The notes under the pieces are model-generated. The model had not been told where the DNA came from and made no database searches. It worked only from the letters and a program-made list of their open reading frames with translations. The translations under genes were made by a program, and so were the position numbers. A stretch of DNA of 64,000 nt from Bubalus kerabau (taxonomy: Eukaryota > Chordata > Mammalia > Artiodactyla > Bovidae): contig NC_073641.1 of assembly GCF_029407905.1 (NCBI RefSeq), positions 22,427,001-22,491,000 on the forward strand, written 5' to 3'. Numbering within the stretch: the first letter of the stretch is position 1; each line of letters opens with the position of its first letter. This document shows, one piece after another, positions 35,370 through 46,929 of this stretch.

Positions 35370-35430
35370 TAAGTGGCTTCAGTCTTGTCTGACTCTTTGT
35401 GACCCTAGGGACTATAGCCCACCAGACTAT
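35370..35430 (-). mobile_element. Bov-A/Bov-tA fragment
   Basis: 'taagtggcttcagtcttgtc', 'gactctttgtgaccctaggg' and 'actatagcccaccag' match the 3' part of a Bov-A unit in reverse. Confidence 0.8.
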
Positions 35431-35615
35431 ATTCCCATGAAATTCTTTCTAAATATTGTCAAATAGCCTATGTGCCTGTTAAAGAATTTCCTCATCTCCA
35501 CTATAGTAATGAGAGTGAGGGCAGAGATAGCAAAGGTAGGGGAAAGTTCTCTACCTTTTTAATATATGTTTTATTATTGTTGTTCCATCTGTCATTCATT
35601 CATAAGGTCGTATCC

Positions 35616-35655
35616 TTATGGCCATATAGTAACAGTTATGGCCATACAGTAACAG
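35616..35655 (+). repeat. 20-bp tandem duplication
   Basis: ttatggccatatagtaacag followed by ttatggccatacagtaacag, one mismatch. Confidence 0.95.
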
Positions 35656-35834
35656 TAAAAGCTCTTTTTTTGTTGTTGTTCACAAATATGATTCTAAGTG
35701 TATTATTTAAATACGTTGAAAGAATGAAAGGGTTTATTTAATAAGGAGGAGGGATGGTCAAAGTCACTATCAAATCTTATTTGGAGCCATTTAAGCTCTA
35801 GAAGTTTTTTTTAAGGGCTTCATTGTAATACTTG

Positions 35835-36089
35835 GGGCTTCCCAGGTGGCTCAGTGGTAAAGAATCTGCCTGCCAATGCAAGTGATGCAGGAGACGTGGG
35901 TTCAGTCCCTGGGTGGGGAAAATCCCCTGGAGAAGGCCATGGCAACCCACTCCAGTATTCTTACCTGGAAAATTCCATGGACAGAGGAACCTGGCGGGCT
36001 GAAGTCCATGGGGGTCATAAAGTAGGACATGACTGAGTGATTGAGCATGCGTGCACACATGTACATATGTGCACACACACACACACACA
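35835..36089 (+). mobile_element. Bov-tA SINE with (AC)n tail
   Basis: tRNA-like head GGCTTCCCAGGTGGCTCAG, Bov-A unit, CA-rich tail to 36089. TSD gtaatacttg (35825-35834) and gtaatatttg (36090-36099), one mismatch. Confidence 0.94.
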
Positions 36090-36099
36090 GTAATATTTG

Positions 36100-38079
36100 C
36101 TGTGATCTAAAATATTTCTTGAGTATCACAAAGTAAATGACTTGGTGTTGAATATTGTTAGACTGAAAGAATTTGACTTTATGTTGTCCCAAGCTAAAGG
36201 ATTTTATAATTCTAGTGATGAACAACAAGAATATTTAAACAATGAAATGATACAAATATATATACAAAATAACATGGAAATATGGTTGGCTGGGTGCCAT
36301 GGAATGGGTACCAATCAACACACATTATGCTGTTTTCTCTGTGAACATTTCTCACCTCAGCCTTTGGAAGCTCAGACATAATAAATATTTTGACTAAATA
36401 ATAACATGCTTTTGGTTACCAGCTGTGACCTCCAGAAAAAATGGGAAAGGCAGATGGCAGGAAGCAGTGAAAGGGAAGTTTAATAGAAAAATGCTAGAAT
36501 GTGTTTTAAAATTTTTTCTATCTACTCAGGTTGTCTATAAATCCCTAAGAATAGGGTTACCTGATGAAATAGAGGATTTCCAGTTAGGTGTAAATTTCAA
36601 ATAATAAACATTTTCTTAGTATGTCTCAAATATAGCATAGGAATACTTACATTAAATTTGTGCATCATTTTTCTGAAATTCAATTTTTTTCAGTTTATTA
36701 TTATTTTTTTATTATTTATTTATTTATTTTTTACTTACAATGTTGTATTGGTTGCTATATCTGGCAACCCTATTAAAAGTTCTAGTAAGGATAGTTCAAA
36801 TGTTATCATAATATTGACACATGCCTATTGTTGCCTAAAAATATCATTAAAAATAGATTTGATCAGAAATAATGTTAGAAAGAATATACAGAGTTTCATT
36901 GTACATTCTGGATCAACAAAAGCTGTATCTACTTATTGTATGTCCTAATTTCTTAGGGAAATGAGAGGACTGGACAATTCTGTCAGAATAACTGAGAATC
37001 TTAAAGCCCACTGCTTCAGTTTTAGCTTCCATTGTCCTTCTGCTAGCTTTTGTACATGTGTCCAGATGGACAAATTAAGAATCAAGCTCAAAGAACAAAT
37101 GAAGCCATTTCCTGATCTAGAAACAGAAATCAATGACATAAATATCAGCAGCAATTATTAAATAATAAATATCTTTATATTTGCAGAGTACTACAGTTTT
37201 AGAATCTTTTCAGAATCTGTAAACACACTTGAAATATCTTTTTTGGGGGAGCGAAGATCTACATGAGATTCTTGATTTCAGAGAAATTGTGTACATTCCC
37301 TCCGCAGCTGTGGAAGGAACATGAAACAAGTATGGCTTTTCATTCCAGCTGTCAAACGTACACTTTATGGATGAGTTCATTATTATGCAAGATGGAGCTG
37401 AATCACATTGGTGTGTAGGGGCTGCTAATGAGAAGTCATAAATCAAAGTCCTTAATGTTAAGCTCAAGCTCCAACATGCTGTTCCTCTTGAAATAGCTCA
37501 GGGATGGCGATGTGTGTGCATATATGTGCAATGACTCTGATGCTCAGGAAGTTAGCTGCTTCCTGATGCCCACTTTGAATATTCAGCATATAACCCATCT
37601 TCTCTCCCCTTTGTGATGTCTTTGTTTTCTTTAAGTCCCACAGATCCAGGAGCTTTTTGAAATGGCGGATAGAAGGGGTTTTTGGTATTGCTTGAGAATA
37701 CCAGAGAATGATGCTGACTCCTTGTATTGATTCTCTGACACACTAGTTACAGGGAGAATGGTGACGGCTTAGAATGCTTTGTTTGTTTTTCTGTTTTTCC
37801 CTAACCTCAGCAAGGAACAGAAAGACCCTCCTATTTATATTCATAACAAACCCTTTACAAGTTGGGGATCAGTTTAGGGATATAAAACTCTCCTTTTAAA
37901 GGGCAAATGTTCCTATCTACACTAGGAAATCGATGATCAATTTATACACATTCTGTAAGTTGCTTTAATCATTTTTGTCCCTGGAAAGCATAAAAGCAAT
38001 CGCCAAATAGGAGTTGTTTAGACAGCGAAAAACCCTGTGGAAGGGGAATTGTGTAGGTAAAGGGTGGGCCTGGGCATTT
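36100..38079. other. AT-rich intron, largely unrecognised
   Basis: A T/A-rich run near 36690-36740 may be an L1 remnant. The block 37220-37480 is repeat-poor and compositionally balanced, a candidate conserved segment. No exon evidence. Confidence 0.35.
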
Positions 38080-38300
38080 GTTTTCTCATTCATTCACTCA
38101 TCAATTGCATATGAATTGAGTACCTGCTAAGTATAAGGTTTTTTGAGATGCTTGGGTAATGTAATTCATATTCAAATGTCAAGAACTTCATAGCATAGTG
38201 GAGCAAACAAACAGGTAAGTGATGAACATACAAGGCAGGATGAACTAAGTGCTAGTGAGATCTGTAAGGGACAGTGCACGGGGAGCCCCTGAGAAACTGA
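38080..38300 (-). mobile_element. L2 LINE 3' end, antisense
   Basis: 'cattcattcactcatcaatt', 'gagtacctgctaagtataag', 'tagtggagcaaacaaacag' follow the reverse complement of L2. Confidence 0.55.
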
Positions 38301-38582
38301 TCCTGATCAGGAGGAAGGGAAGAGAACTAACACCTAATGAATTCCTGCCCTATGGCTGGTGTCAGGTAGGCCTCAGGACAGTACCATATTATTAGGTTGG
38401 TGCAAAAGTAATTGCGGTTTTTGCATTGTTGAACTTTGCCATTTGATATTAGAATATGTTCTTTAAAAAGTGTGGTTATGTTATACATCATTTTAATGTA
38501 CATTTCTCACTCTATGTTTTTTTGCTAATGACTTATTATTTGCTGTGTATTTTTATATGTATTTTAGACTATGGAAATGATG

Positions 38583-39064
38583 CTATGTATGTGTGCTCAG
38601 TCGTGTCCGACTCTATGTGACCTCATGGACTGTAGCCTACCAGGCTCCTTTGTCCATAGAATTCTCCAGGCAAGAACACTGTGAAAGTGAAAGTCACTCA
38701 GTCGTGTATGACTCTTTGCAACCCCATGGACTTAGTCCATGGAATTCTCCAGCCCAGAATACTGGAGTGGGTAGCCTTATCCCTTCTCCAGGGGATCTTC
38801 TCAACCCAGGGATTGAACCCAGGTCTCCCACATTGCAGGTGGATTCTTTACCAGCTGAGCCACAAGGGAAGCCCAAGAATAATGGAGTGGGTAGCCAATC
38901 CCTTCTCCAGGGTATCTTCTCGACCCAGGAATTGAACCGGGACCACTTGCATCACAGGTGGATGCTTTACCAACTGAGCTAGTTGCTGTTTCCTTTTGCA
39001 GCGGATCTTCCTGGCCCAGGGATTGAACCCAGGTGTCCTGCATTGCAGCCGAATTCTTTACTGT
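38583..39064 (-). mobile_element. Nested cluster of Bov-tA SINEs inside the mariner
   Basis: Three pieces, all in reverse: a Bov-A part at about 38583-38682, a complete Bov-tA at about 38686-38874 (its tRNA-like head ends near 38874), the remaining head of the first copy to about 38980, and a third head fragment at about 38990-39064. The order suggests one Bov-tA inserted into another, beside a third. Confidence 0.85.
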
Positions 39065-39065
39065 C

Positions 39066-40061
39066 AAATCCTAGTGATTTTCTTATTTGAGTTAAAAAGG
39101 GGTTTTAAAGCAGCAGAGACAACTCTCAATACCAACAATGCATTTGGCCCAGGAACTGCTAACAAATGTATAATAGAGTGGTGGTTCAAGAAGTTTTGCA
39201 AAGGAGATGAGAGCCTTGAAGATGAGGAGTGTAGTGACTGGTTGTTGGAACTTGACAATGACCAAATGAGAGTGGTCACCACAGCTAATCCTCTTACAAC
39301 TACATGAGACATTGGCAAAGAACTCAACGTCAACCATTCTATAGTCATTGGCATTTGAAGCAAATTGGAAAGGTGAAAAACTCGATAACTGAGCGCCTCA
39401 TGAGCTGACTGCAAATAAAAAACCCTGCTGTTTTGAAGTGTCATCTTCTCTTATTCTACCCAACAACAATGAACCATTTCTCCATTGAATTGTGATGTGT
39501 GACAAAAAGTGGATGCTATATGACAACCGGCAAAGACCAGCTCAGTGGCTGGACTGAGAAGAAACTTCAAAGCATTTCCCAAAGCCAAATTTGCACCCCA
39601 AAAAGTCATGGTTACTGGTGGTCTGCTGCTCATCTGAATCACGTCAGCTTTCTGAACCCCGGCAAAACCATTACATCTGAGAAGTATGCTCAGCAAATCA
39701 ATGAGATGCACTGAAAAATGCAATGCCTGCAGCTGGCATTGGTCAGCAGAAAGGGCCCAATTTTTCTTCATAACAACGCCTGACTGCATGTAGTACACCC
39801 AATACTTCACAAGTTGACCAAATTGGGCTCTGAAGTTTGCCTCATCCACCATATTCACCTGACCTCTCAGGAACCTATTATCACTTCTTCAAGCATCTTG
39901 ACGTTTTACAGGGAAAATGCTTCCACAACCAGCAGGAGGCAGAAAACACTTTCCATGCATTTGTCTTATCCCAAAGCACAGATTTTTACACTATAGGGAA
40001 TAAACAAACTTACTCTCATTGGCAAAAATGTGTTGATTGTAACTGTCCTTATTTTAATTAA
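39066..40061 (+). pseudogene. Mariner transposase remnant
   Basis: The transposase start lies left of the inserted SINEs (ATG near 38573). After them, one frame covers the helix-turn-helix DNA-binding part up to about 39305, ending in a stop; a second frame from 39499 covers the first catalytic Asp and the FLNPGKTITSEKYAQQINEM block; a third from 39837 covers PPYSPDLS, FFKHLD and HWQKCVDCN at the C-terminus. Stops, frameshifts and the Asp-to-Asn change in the DDD triad make it dead. It is not the SETMAR gene: no SET-domain exon is nearby. Confidence 0.85.
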
Positions 40062-40140
40062 TAAAGATGTGCTTGAGCCTAGTTACAATGATTTAAAATT
40101 CACGATCCGGCACCACAATTACGTTTGCAGCAGCCCAATA

Positions 40141-40614
40141 TCAAGGAGGGGGATATTCAAGGTGGACTTTAGAAGAGGAGGAGTCCAGAGGTCCGCATCA
40201 GGACAGGAGCCCTCGTTCTGGTCTATGGAACAACAGAAGGAGCAGCGCGCTGCACATGTGAGTGTGGCCCGCGGGCTGGTGTGCTCAGTGCAGGAAGGTT
40301 CATGCGGTTATGACACCTCATGCATCGGAGAACTGGGGCTTCAGAAATCAGAGGGTGGCTGCATAAAAGTCCTGGCCACATGGAAGGGAACAGGGGAGGC
40401 CAGAGCAGAGAGACTGAGCAAAAAGGCTACCTTCAAGACAAAAGTGGATTCTGCAGTCGTGGCCTGGTGGATTAGTGGCAACTGCCATGCAAAAACCTCT
40501 CAACTGTACAATCAAAAAATCAAACCAAATAACCCTTCCCCCTCAAAAAAACAAACGTTGGTCTGTGTGGCCAACATATAGGGTCTGTGTGGCCCTCTAC
40601 TGTGGGCTTCATGT
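40141..40614. other. Unassigned stretch with a GC-richer patch
   Basis: Includes cagcgcgctgcacatgtgag and ggcccgcgggctgg near 40233-40280 and ends in an A/C-rich run. A frame of 183 codons covers 40030-40581 but starts inside the mariner and has no family resemblance, so it is not called as a gene. Confidence 0.35.
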
Positions 40615-40837
40615 ATGCGTGCAGGCTAAGTCGCTTAGTCATGCCCGACTCTTTGCAACTCTATGGACTGTAGCCCACCAGGCTCTTCTGTCCATGGGAT
40701 TCCCTAGGCATGAATACTAGAGTGGATTGCCATGCCCTCCTCCAGGGGATCTTCCTGACCCAGGCATGGAGCCCATTCTGTTACATCTCCTGCATTGGCA
40801 AGTGGTTTCTTTACCACTAGCGCCACCTGGGAAGTCC
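40615..40837 (-). mobile_element. Bov-tA SINE, complete
   Basis: Minus strand starts GGACTTCCCAGGTGGCGCTA. TSD actgtgggcttcatgt (40599-40614) versus actgtggtcttcatat (40838-40853), two mismatches in 16, so older than the Bov-A2 copies. Confidence 0.93.
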
Positions 40838-40859
40838 ACTGTGGTCTTCATATCCAGGT

Positions 40860-41958
40860 TTTAAATATATATGTGTATAAAATAAATTTATATATATACA
40901 TGTAAATACACACATATGTGATGTTTGGAAAACCACAAGTGTGATCATCTTCCTATCCTGCCAATTCAGGAACCTCTGCAGTTCAGAGACCCAGCCTCAT
41001 CACTTCTCTATGCAGTCACCTCATCAGAAAGAACAATGAAACCACGAGAAGGCACAACTTGCATTAGTTACTTCATTTCAAATCAATTCCCAGGGTTTGC
41101 TGCTGCTCCTGATGTTCAAAGTCCTGTCCCAGCCAGAGCCAGATGGACATGCCATCCATGGTTCACAAACCATGGGACACTGCACGCTTGATGATCTACG
41201 AACCCCAGGATTACAGAAGCCTTTTCCATATCAATCCATCATTAGCCACTTCCATAAATAATATAGTCAATGGCATCCTGGGAACTTTGGCAGAGGCAGC
41301 ACTGATGGTAAGTCGTTGGTGGGAATCACTGCTCATCACTGCATCTGTGATGCCAGGGGAAACCACTTGATTGAACCCATGGGTTCAAACTTATGTTTCT
41401 CACCCTGGGAAGAAGTCTAGAAAGAGCACCTGAGTTGGAGAACAGCTGATTTGGCTGCAGTTTCCGCCCTTGCTGATTGGACCCAGGCTTGTGACATGAA
41501 TCCTATCTTGAGGTCCAAACACTTTGATTTGAATTCCTGATCTATGCCTAGACTCCATGCTGTGCAGTCTCTATGTGAACCACAGAATTTCAGGAAAAGA
41601 AAAAAGCCACTTGGCAAACAATGTGGCATTAAATTCCAGTCCCCATGGAAATACATGAGATTGAGTTGTCAATATCAATGAGGTGGGTTGTAGATGTAGA
41701 GGCATTAAAAATCATTCTGCAAAATCCATATATACAAAAGGCGAAGAAGCTTATATATATACACATATATATAAGATTGTTTATGTATTTCCCCAGAATG
41801 TTATTAATACATGAACCTAGTTTCAATAATATGTGATTTAGAATTTCCTTAGGGAAAGCAGTCATCTTTTAATGTAACTTTACAATGGGGTGACTTTAAA
41901 AATTCTGATGCTAGGGTCACCATGGCACAGATTCTGATTGAATTAGTACAGAGCTCAG
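40860..41958. other. Intron without a recognised element
   Basis: Short TA/CA-rich runs at 40865-40915 and 41750-41775; otherwise unassigned. Confidence 0.4.
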
Positions 41959-41960
41959 TA

Positions 41961-42704
41961 CAGTTGGTCCTCTGTACAGGTGGGTTCTGCATTCTTTGAT
42001 TCAACCAACCATGGTTTGAGAATATTAGAAAAAGAATTTCCAGAAAGTTCCAAAATGCAAAATTTGAATTTTTCCACATGGTAACTAGTATTTACATTGT
42101 ATTAGGCATTATAGGTAATCTAGAGATGGTTTAAAGTAAATGGGAGGATGTGCATAGCTTATAGGCAAATACTATGCCATTTTATATCTTTTTGCCTTTT
42201 CATAGTGTTCATAGGGTTCTCAAGAGCAAGAATATTGGAGTGGTTAGCCATTCCATTGCTGGAGAAGAATCTTGAGAGTCCCTTGGACTGCAAGGAGATC
42301 CAACCAGTCACTCCTAAAGGAAATCAACCCTGAATATTCATTGAAAGGACTGATGCTGAAGCTAAAGTTCCAATACTTTGGCCGCCTAATGAAAAGAGCT
42401 GATTCATTGGAAAAGACCCTGCTACTGGGAAAGACTGAGGGCAGGAGGAGAAGGGGGCAGCAGAGGATGACATGGTTAGATAGCATCACTGACTCAATGG
42501 ACTTGAGCCTGGGAGATAGTGAGAGAGCAAACTCTGGGAGATAGTGAAGGACAAAGAAGCCTGGTGTGCTGCAGTCCATGGGGCTGCAAAGTGTTGGACA
42601 GGACTTAGCAACTGAACAACAACAAGCTATTTTATATAAAGGACTTGAGCATCCATGGATTTTGTTCTGGAATCATTTTCCACCGGATGCTGAAGGACAA
42701 TTGT
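41961..42704 (+). mobile_element. MER2 (Tigger-type) DNA transposon, split by a BovB
   Basis: Starts cagttggtcctctgtacagg, continues with 'gattcaaccaaccatggttt' and 'agaaagttccaaaatgcaa', and resumes after the BovB with 'aaggacttgagcatccatgg' to the terminal repeat ...gaaggacaattg. A TA precedes the left end (41959-41960). Confidence 0.85.
42188..42628 (+). mobile_element. BovB LINE with a 5' inversion, inserted in MER2
   Basis: The right part (about 42265-42628) is the plus-oriented BovB 3' end starting at 'tcttgagagtcccttggact'. The left part (42188-42262) is BovB 5' sequence in the opposite orientation ('ttgccttttcatagtgttca'...'ttagccattcc'), comparable to 56830-56905 in the near-full-length copy. 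One 9-bp TSD attttatat (42179-42187; 42629-42637) encloses both parts, so this is one insertion event. Confidence 0.88.
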
Positions 42705-45700
42705 GTCTTGGAAAGATGTCCAAGAGATTCTAATACAAAAATCCAGATTGAGACCTACTGTCTGACATAGATCCAGGGCAAGATACAGTCATTTCCTGTC
42801 TACAACATGCCGAGTACATTGGGTTTTCTCCTCTGTTTCTCATAGTTCCCTTGTAAGTTAGGAATTCTTTCTCTTTTTTAAAGATAGTACCTAAGGCTGA
42901 ACAAGGTTTAGTACCGTCATGTCTCCAAGGTTATACAGTCTCTGGTTTGTTGGATTTGTCTAACTCTGACGCAGGGGACTTCAATCAATGGTCTGCAAAG
43001 CCTTCACAGCTCCCCTCACCAGCCGCAGAATTCTCAGCTTGGTGCCTCTTGCCCTTTTCAAAATGAACCTTTATCCAGTAATTCTGCTCCTTTCTTTCTG
43101 CCTTTTCTCATTTCCTCCCAGCTCCCTATTTCTGTTGGTTTTAAACTGAGGGATTTTTTTTTTTAAAGGAAACTTTTCCTCTCAGTTTAAGGAAATTTCT
43201 CCTAAAATTAGCTGTTCTATCTAGTGATATAAACTAAGCCATCCTTGGTATTATTCAATACATATCATAGGTCATAGGATATAAAATTTTGTGCTCAAGC
43301 AAGTCAGAAAAGACTCATTTCCAGAATATAAACTATGAAAGCAAAGATTTACATAAATTACCATGTTAATATTCATATTTAAAGTTCACAGCTTATTAAA
43401 AACAAAAAGATAAGGAAATAATTTCAACTGTAGCAGAGCAGCCTTTTTCCCTCATGTTGTTTAAATATCTGATATGCATCCAGGAAGTGCTGGGTCAGTG
43501 GGGCCCCAGCTAGATTTTACTATACTTAACTCCTTGCATGTCAGGTAACAAAGCTTTCAAAAATGTAATGATCAGGATCAAGCCCACTGGGGTTTAGAAA
43601 AGGTACAAACTGAAGAAAGGGGTTTGATCAAAAATGGAGTTAGGAATAAAATGGGAGGTAAAAATATTTGTTGTTCTACTCTTTGCTCATAAGAGGAAGA
43701 ATGTTTTGACACTTTGACATGGGCATTTTGATGAGCGCTCTATAAACATGACCCTGTCATACTGGCCTTATCACCACGTTTTGCTTCAGTGGCAATGAAA
43801 CTGATGTGAATAATAAAATTTGGGAAGCCAACAAGGCAAGAGTGTGAAGAAATGACAAGGGGAAAAGTGTGATATGTCCTTGAGGACAACAGAAGCTTTG
43901 CATTTGGAACCCTCCCAGATCTTGCTCTAGCATCTCTCTCTTTGGCTGGTTCTGATTTGCATCCTTTTATTATAATAAAACTATAATTATAAGTATAGCA
44001 CTTTCCTGAATTCTGTGTCATTCTAGAGAGTTATCAAACCTAAAAGTAGTGATGGGAAACTCTGAATCTGCAGCCTGTTGGTCAGAAGTGAGGATGGAGT
44101 TGTATCTGTTTAGATTGAGATTTGGTCTTCCTACTCACTTCACAGGGCGATGGCTGAGTGCATATTTTTGCTAATTGGGCAAGCAGAGAAGAAAGACCAA
44201 CAGTATGTACATTAAGTACAAAATATTCTAAATATTCATTGAGACTGGAAAGCAGATCTGATGGAGATTACGTTCATGACAGACCTGAAGATACTAGTAA
44301 AGTTCAAGTAAACTACTCGAGTTTCCATTCGTTTCTAAACAGGATCATCCACAATCCCACAATTTTCTTTTTTCATTAACAATACTACCAGGAACCAAGC
44401 TAAACATCTAGAACTAGAAAATGAGCTCTTATCACAATCTCCTCTCTGAAGAGTTACATGACAGGTCCTTCCAGACAAATCCACTCCCAAAGACAGGCAA
44501 CTAACCTCAGAGCAAAGGAGGTAAAATAAAATAGCTAGAAACCAAGGAAATCCTGTGAGGAAATAATGGCATTTGCGATAAATATTGTGTCACACAACCG
44601 AACATAAGGAGCTGCCAAGGAGTCTATTTTCAGACTGTAAGTGAAGCAGAACAAACTGCAATCATATTTGTATAATACCTTTTATCCAAGAGACCAAGTC
44701 TTTTATTTAATCTTTATATGCCCTATATAGGTTGCCTGAGGTAAGGCTGCAGGGACAAGAATTCAGCTTCTAGCCTTGACTTTAGTGTCAATATTTATGG
44801 AATTGTAATTACCACCTCCGAGTATAGGTGAGGTTAGGTGACAAGACGCAAAGTCAGACAGGACCAGCATCTCAATTCCCCTAGCTCCTTCTCTGCACAT
44901 TATCAGCACATTAACCATTAATATGAGCTTCATGCTTCAATCTTCAAGCCTTATGCTATTTCCTGGATCACACATGCACACACACACACACACGCATATA
45001 CACACACACAAGATTCTCTGTAACTAGAATATAAGCCCAGGTTTGTCCTCATAGGTCTAGCCAGATATTGAGTAACCTTAAGTACTTAATTAAGACATCT
45101 TTAATTCAAGGCTTCACATTTTTTTTTAACATGTCTGCATTCTTCATGCAGCTAATATTGGGCCAGAACCAAGTCCAGCAAAGGAAAAAATAAATGGAAA
45201 AAAACAAAGAAATTAAAAAAAAAAATCCAGAGACAGAAAGTTGGTTGATGGAACTTTGAGGCCATAAGAGATGAGCAAATATTTCTCACTGGGTTAGATG
45301 ATATTTCTGGTCCTTTTAAGGTGCCCCCAAATATGTGTTGTGCATTTATTGGACTAATGGTATTCCTCACATACATGCTCCCCTCAAAAATAAAAATAAA
45401 AGACCATTTTAGGGGTGGAATATGCTATAGGAACCGAGCAGTAACTTCAAGTCGTTTTGCCCAATATGAAAGATGGGACACATTTTTATTTCTTTTCATC
45501 AATTCCACCTACAGTCAACTTCATCTTACTGAGAATTTGGAAGGTCTTACTATATAGAGTCAAAATTTTGGCGAGATAGGCAGTACCTCCCTACAAAATT
45601 GAACTGAGAGCACTGAGTTATTTTCTTCAAAATGTTCTGATACTGTTCTAGCCCTTGATTATCAACTTTTTGTAGGACACATAATTGATATATGCCTGAG

Positions 45701-45764
45701 GCTGCTAGACGATGAAGACACCGAGTAAGGTCTAGTCTTGTATACCTCTCTTTCTGTTGTTCAT
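42705..45764. other. Intron, mostly unrecognised
   Basis: Contains an imperfect hairpin near 43141-43196 (ttaaactgag ... ctcagtttaa), a CA/TA-rich microsatellite near 44978-45010, and A-rich runs near 45180-45230. No transposon family or exon was recognised. Confidence 0.4.
44978..45010 (+). repeat. Interrupted (AC)n microsatellite
   Basis: AC run interrupted by gcatat. Confidence 0.9.
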
Positions 45765-46364
45765 ACATTCATTAATTCAACAAATATTTGTTGAACATTT
45801 AGTATAGTGCCAGGGACTATTCTAGGCACTTAGACATAATATTGCATAAAAGGGACAGAGATTAGCTATTCTGTGAGGCATGCTTGTTGGGGAGAACAGA
45901 CATGGTACATAAGTCAATTAGAAAATACATAAGAGGGTGGTAGATGTTATGGAAATATGAAGCCAAAAATGGGGACAGGAAGTGCTAAAGAGAGTTACAA
46001 TATAACATAGCGTGGGGGTGGCAGGTCTTGCTGAGCAGGTGACATTACAGGGTAGAATGGAAGGTGGTGAGGGGAGAACCACAAGGATATCTGGGAAGAG
46101 ACTTCCAGGCAGTGGGAATAACAGGAGCAGATGCCCTGAGGTAGAAGCAGGTCTGGTGTGTTCTAGGAATGGCAAAGAGGCTGGTGTGGCCAGACTGGGC
46201 TGTGAGAGAGGGGGAGCAGGAGAGGTGTGGTCAGAGAGGCAGCAGGTACATTGGGAGGGTCTGGCAGGCTCTTGAAAGGGCTCTGGCTTTAAACCAGGGG
46301 AGGTGGGATGCTGTGAATATTTGGAGCAGAGGAGTGACAAGATCGCACCTGAAAACAAGGTTTT
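45765..46364 (-). mobile_element. L2 LINE, antisense
   Basis: Begins 'cattaattcaacaaatattt', 'gttgaacatttagtatagtg', 'ccagggactattctaggcac' and carries the further L2 order 'gaagagacttccaggcagtg', 'gatgccctgaggtagaagc', 'tggagcagaggagtgacaag'. It is the best-preserved L2 in the window and explains frames of 67-146 codons here. Confidence 0.75.
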
Positions 46365-46680
46365 ACAGATGATCAGATTAAGCTGAGGTTGTTAGGGTAG
46401 GCCCTGATCCAGTCTGTGCACAGAGGGACGCACATACAAAGGGAAGATGATATGAAAACAGGGAGAATGCCGTCTGCAGGCTAAGGAATGACCAAGGCTA
46501 CCAGAAGGGAGAGAAGCATGGAAGAGGTTCTCTCTAGGAGGCCTCAGAAAGAGCCAACCCAGCTGACACCTCAATCTGGGACTTCCAGCCCCAGAACTGA
46601 GATAATACACCTCTGTGTTTTAAGCACCCGGTCTGTGGCACTTTGTTTCAGCAGCCCTAGCAAACTAATGAACAGTGGAA
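46365..46680 (+). mobile_element. MLT1-type MaLR solo LTR
   Basis: Block order 'cagattaagctgaggttgtt', 'tagggtaggccctgatccag', 'gggacttccagccccagaac', 'tgtggcactttgtttcagca', 'gccctagcaaactaatgaac' matches the MLT1 LTR. Ancient ERVL-MaLR relic with no internal coding part. Confidence 0.75.
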
Positions 46681-46929
46681 ACAACAGTCAGGGAGGGAGG
46701 TGGTAGGATTTTGAATATGTGATTGATTATTATTCATGGATTCCATATTTTTGAATTTACTAGTTTATTTTTAATCTGAAAATAAATACAACACTTTCAC
46801 AGACATGTGCAATCATGAGCAAGGTGGTGAAAAACCTGAATGGCCTGAAAACATACTCCCAGCTGAGGTGAAGAAGGCAAGGCCATGGTCTGCCTTCTTA
46901 TTTCAGCTCTCACTCTCACAATACATTTA

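Larger units (their letters stand above)
38392..40138 (+). mobile_element. Hsmar1-like mariner transposon, full-length relic split by SINEs
   Basis: Terminal inverted repeats ttaggttggtgcaaaagtaa (left) and the matching ...cagcagcccaa end (right) are flanked by TA (38390-38391; 40139-40140). Removing the SINE cluster at 38583-39064 leaves about 1.27 kb, close to the roughly 1.29 kb of Hsmar1. The broken transposase reads AAETTLNTNNAFGPGTAN, WWFKKFCKGDESLEDEE, then, after frameshifts, CDKKWMLYDN (first catalytic Asp), an LHNNA block where the second Asp has become Asn, and PPYSPDLS (third Asp). It is inactive. Confidence 0.9.

Noticed and set aside
39066..40061. Transposase similarity as a SETMAR-like domesticated gene
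   Set aside because: Stops, frameshifts, a broken catalytic triad and inserted SINEs; no SET-domain sequence nearby.
40030..40581. 183-codon open frame as a possible gene
   Set aside because: It starts within the mariner 3' end, has no recognisable domain, no splice context, and is not supported by codon pattern.
43138..43196. Inverted repeat ttaaactgag ... ctcagtttaa
   Set aside because: Only 10 bp of perfect stem around a T/A-rich loop; expected by chance in 64 kb of AT-rich sequence.
45918..46358. 146-codon frame on the minus strand
   Set aside because: Falls within an antisense L2 LINE; low-complexity Pro/Ser-rich product.
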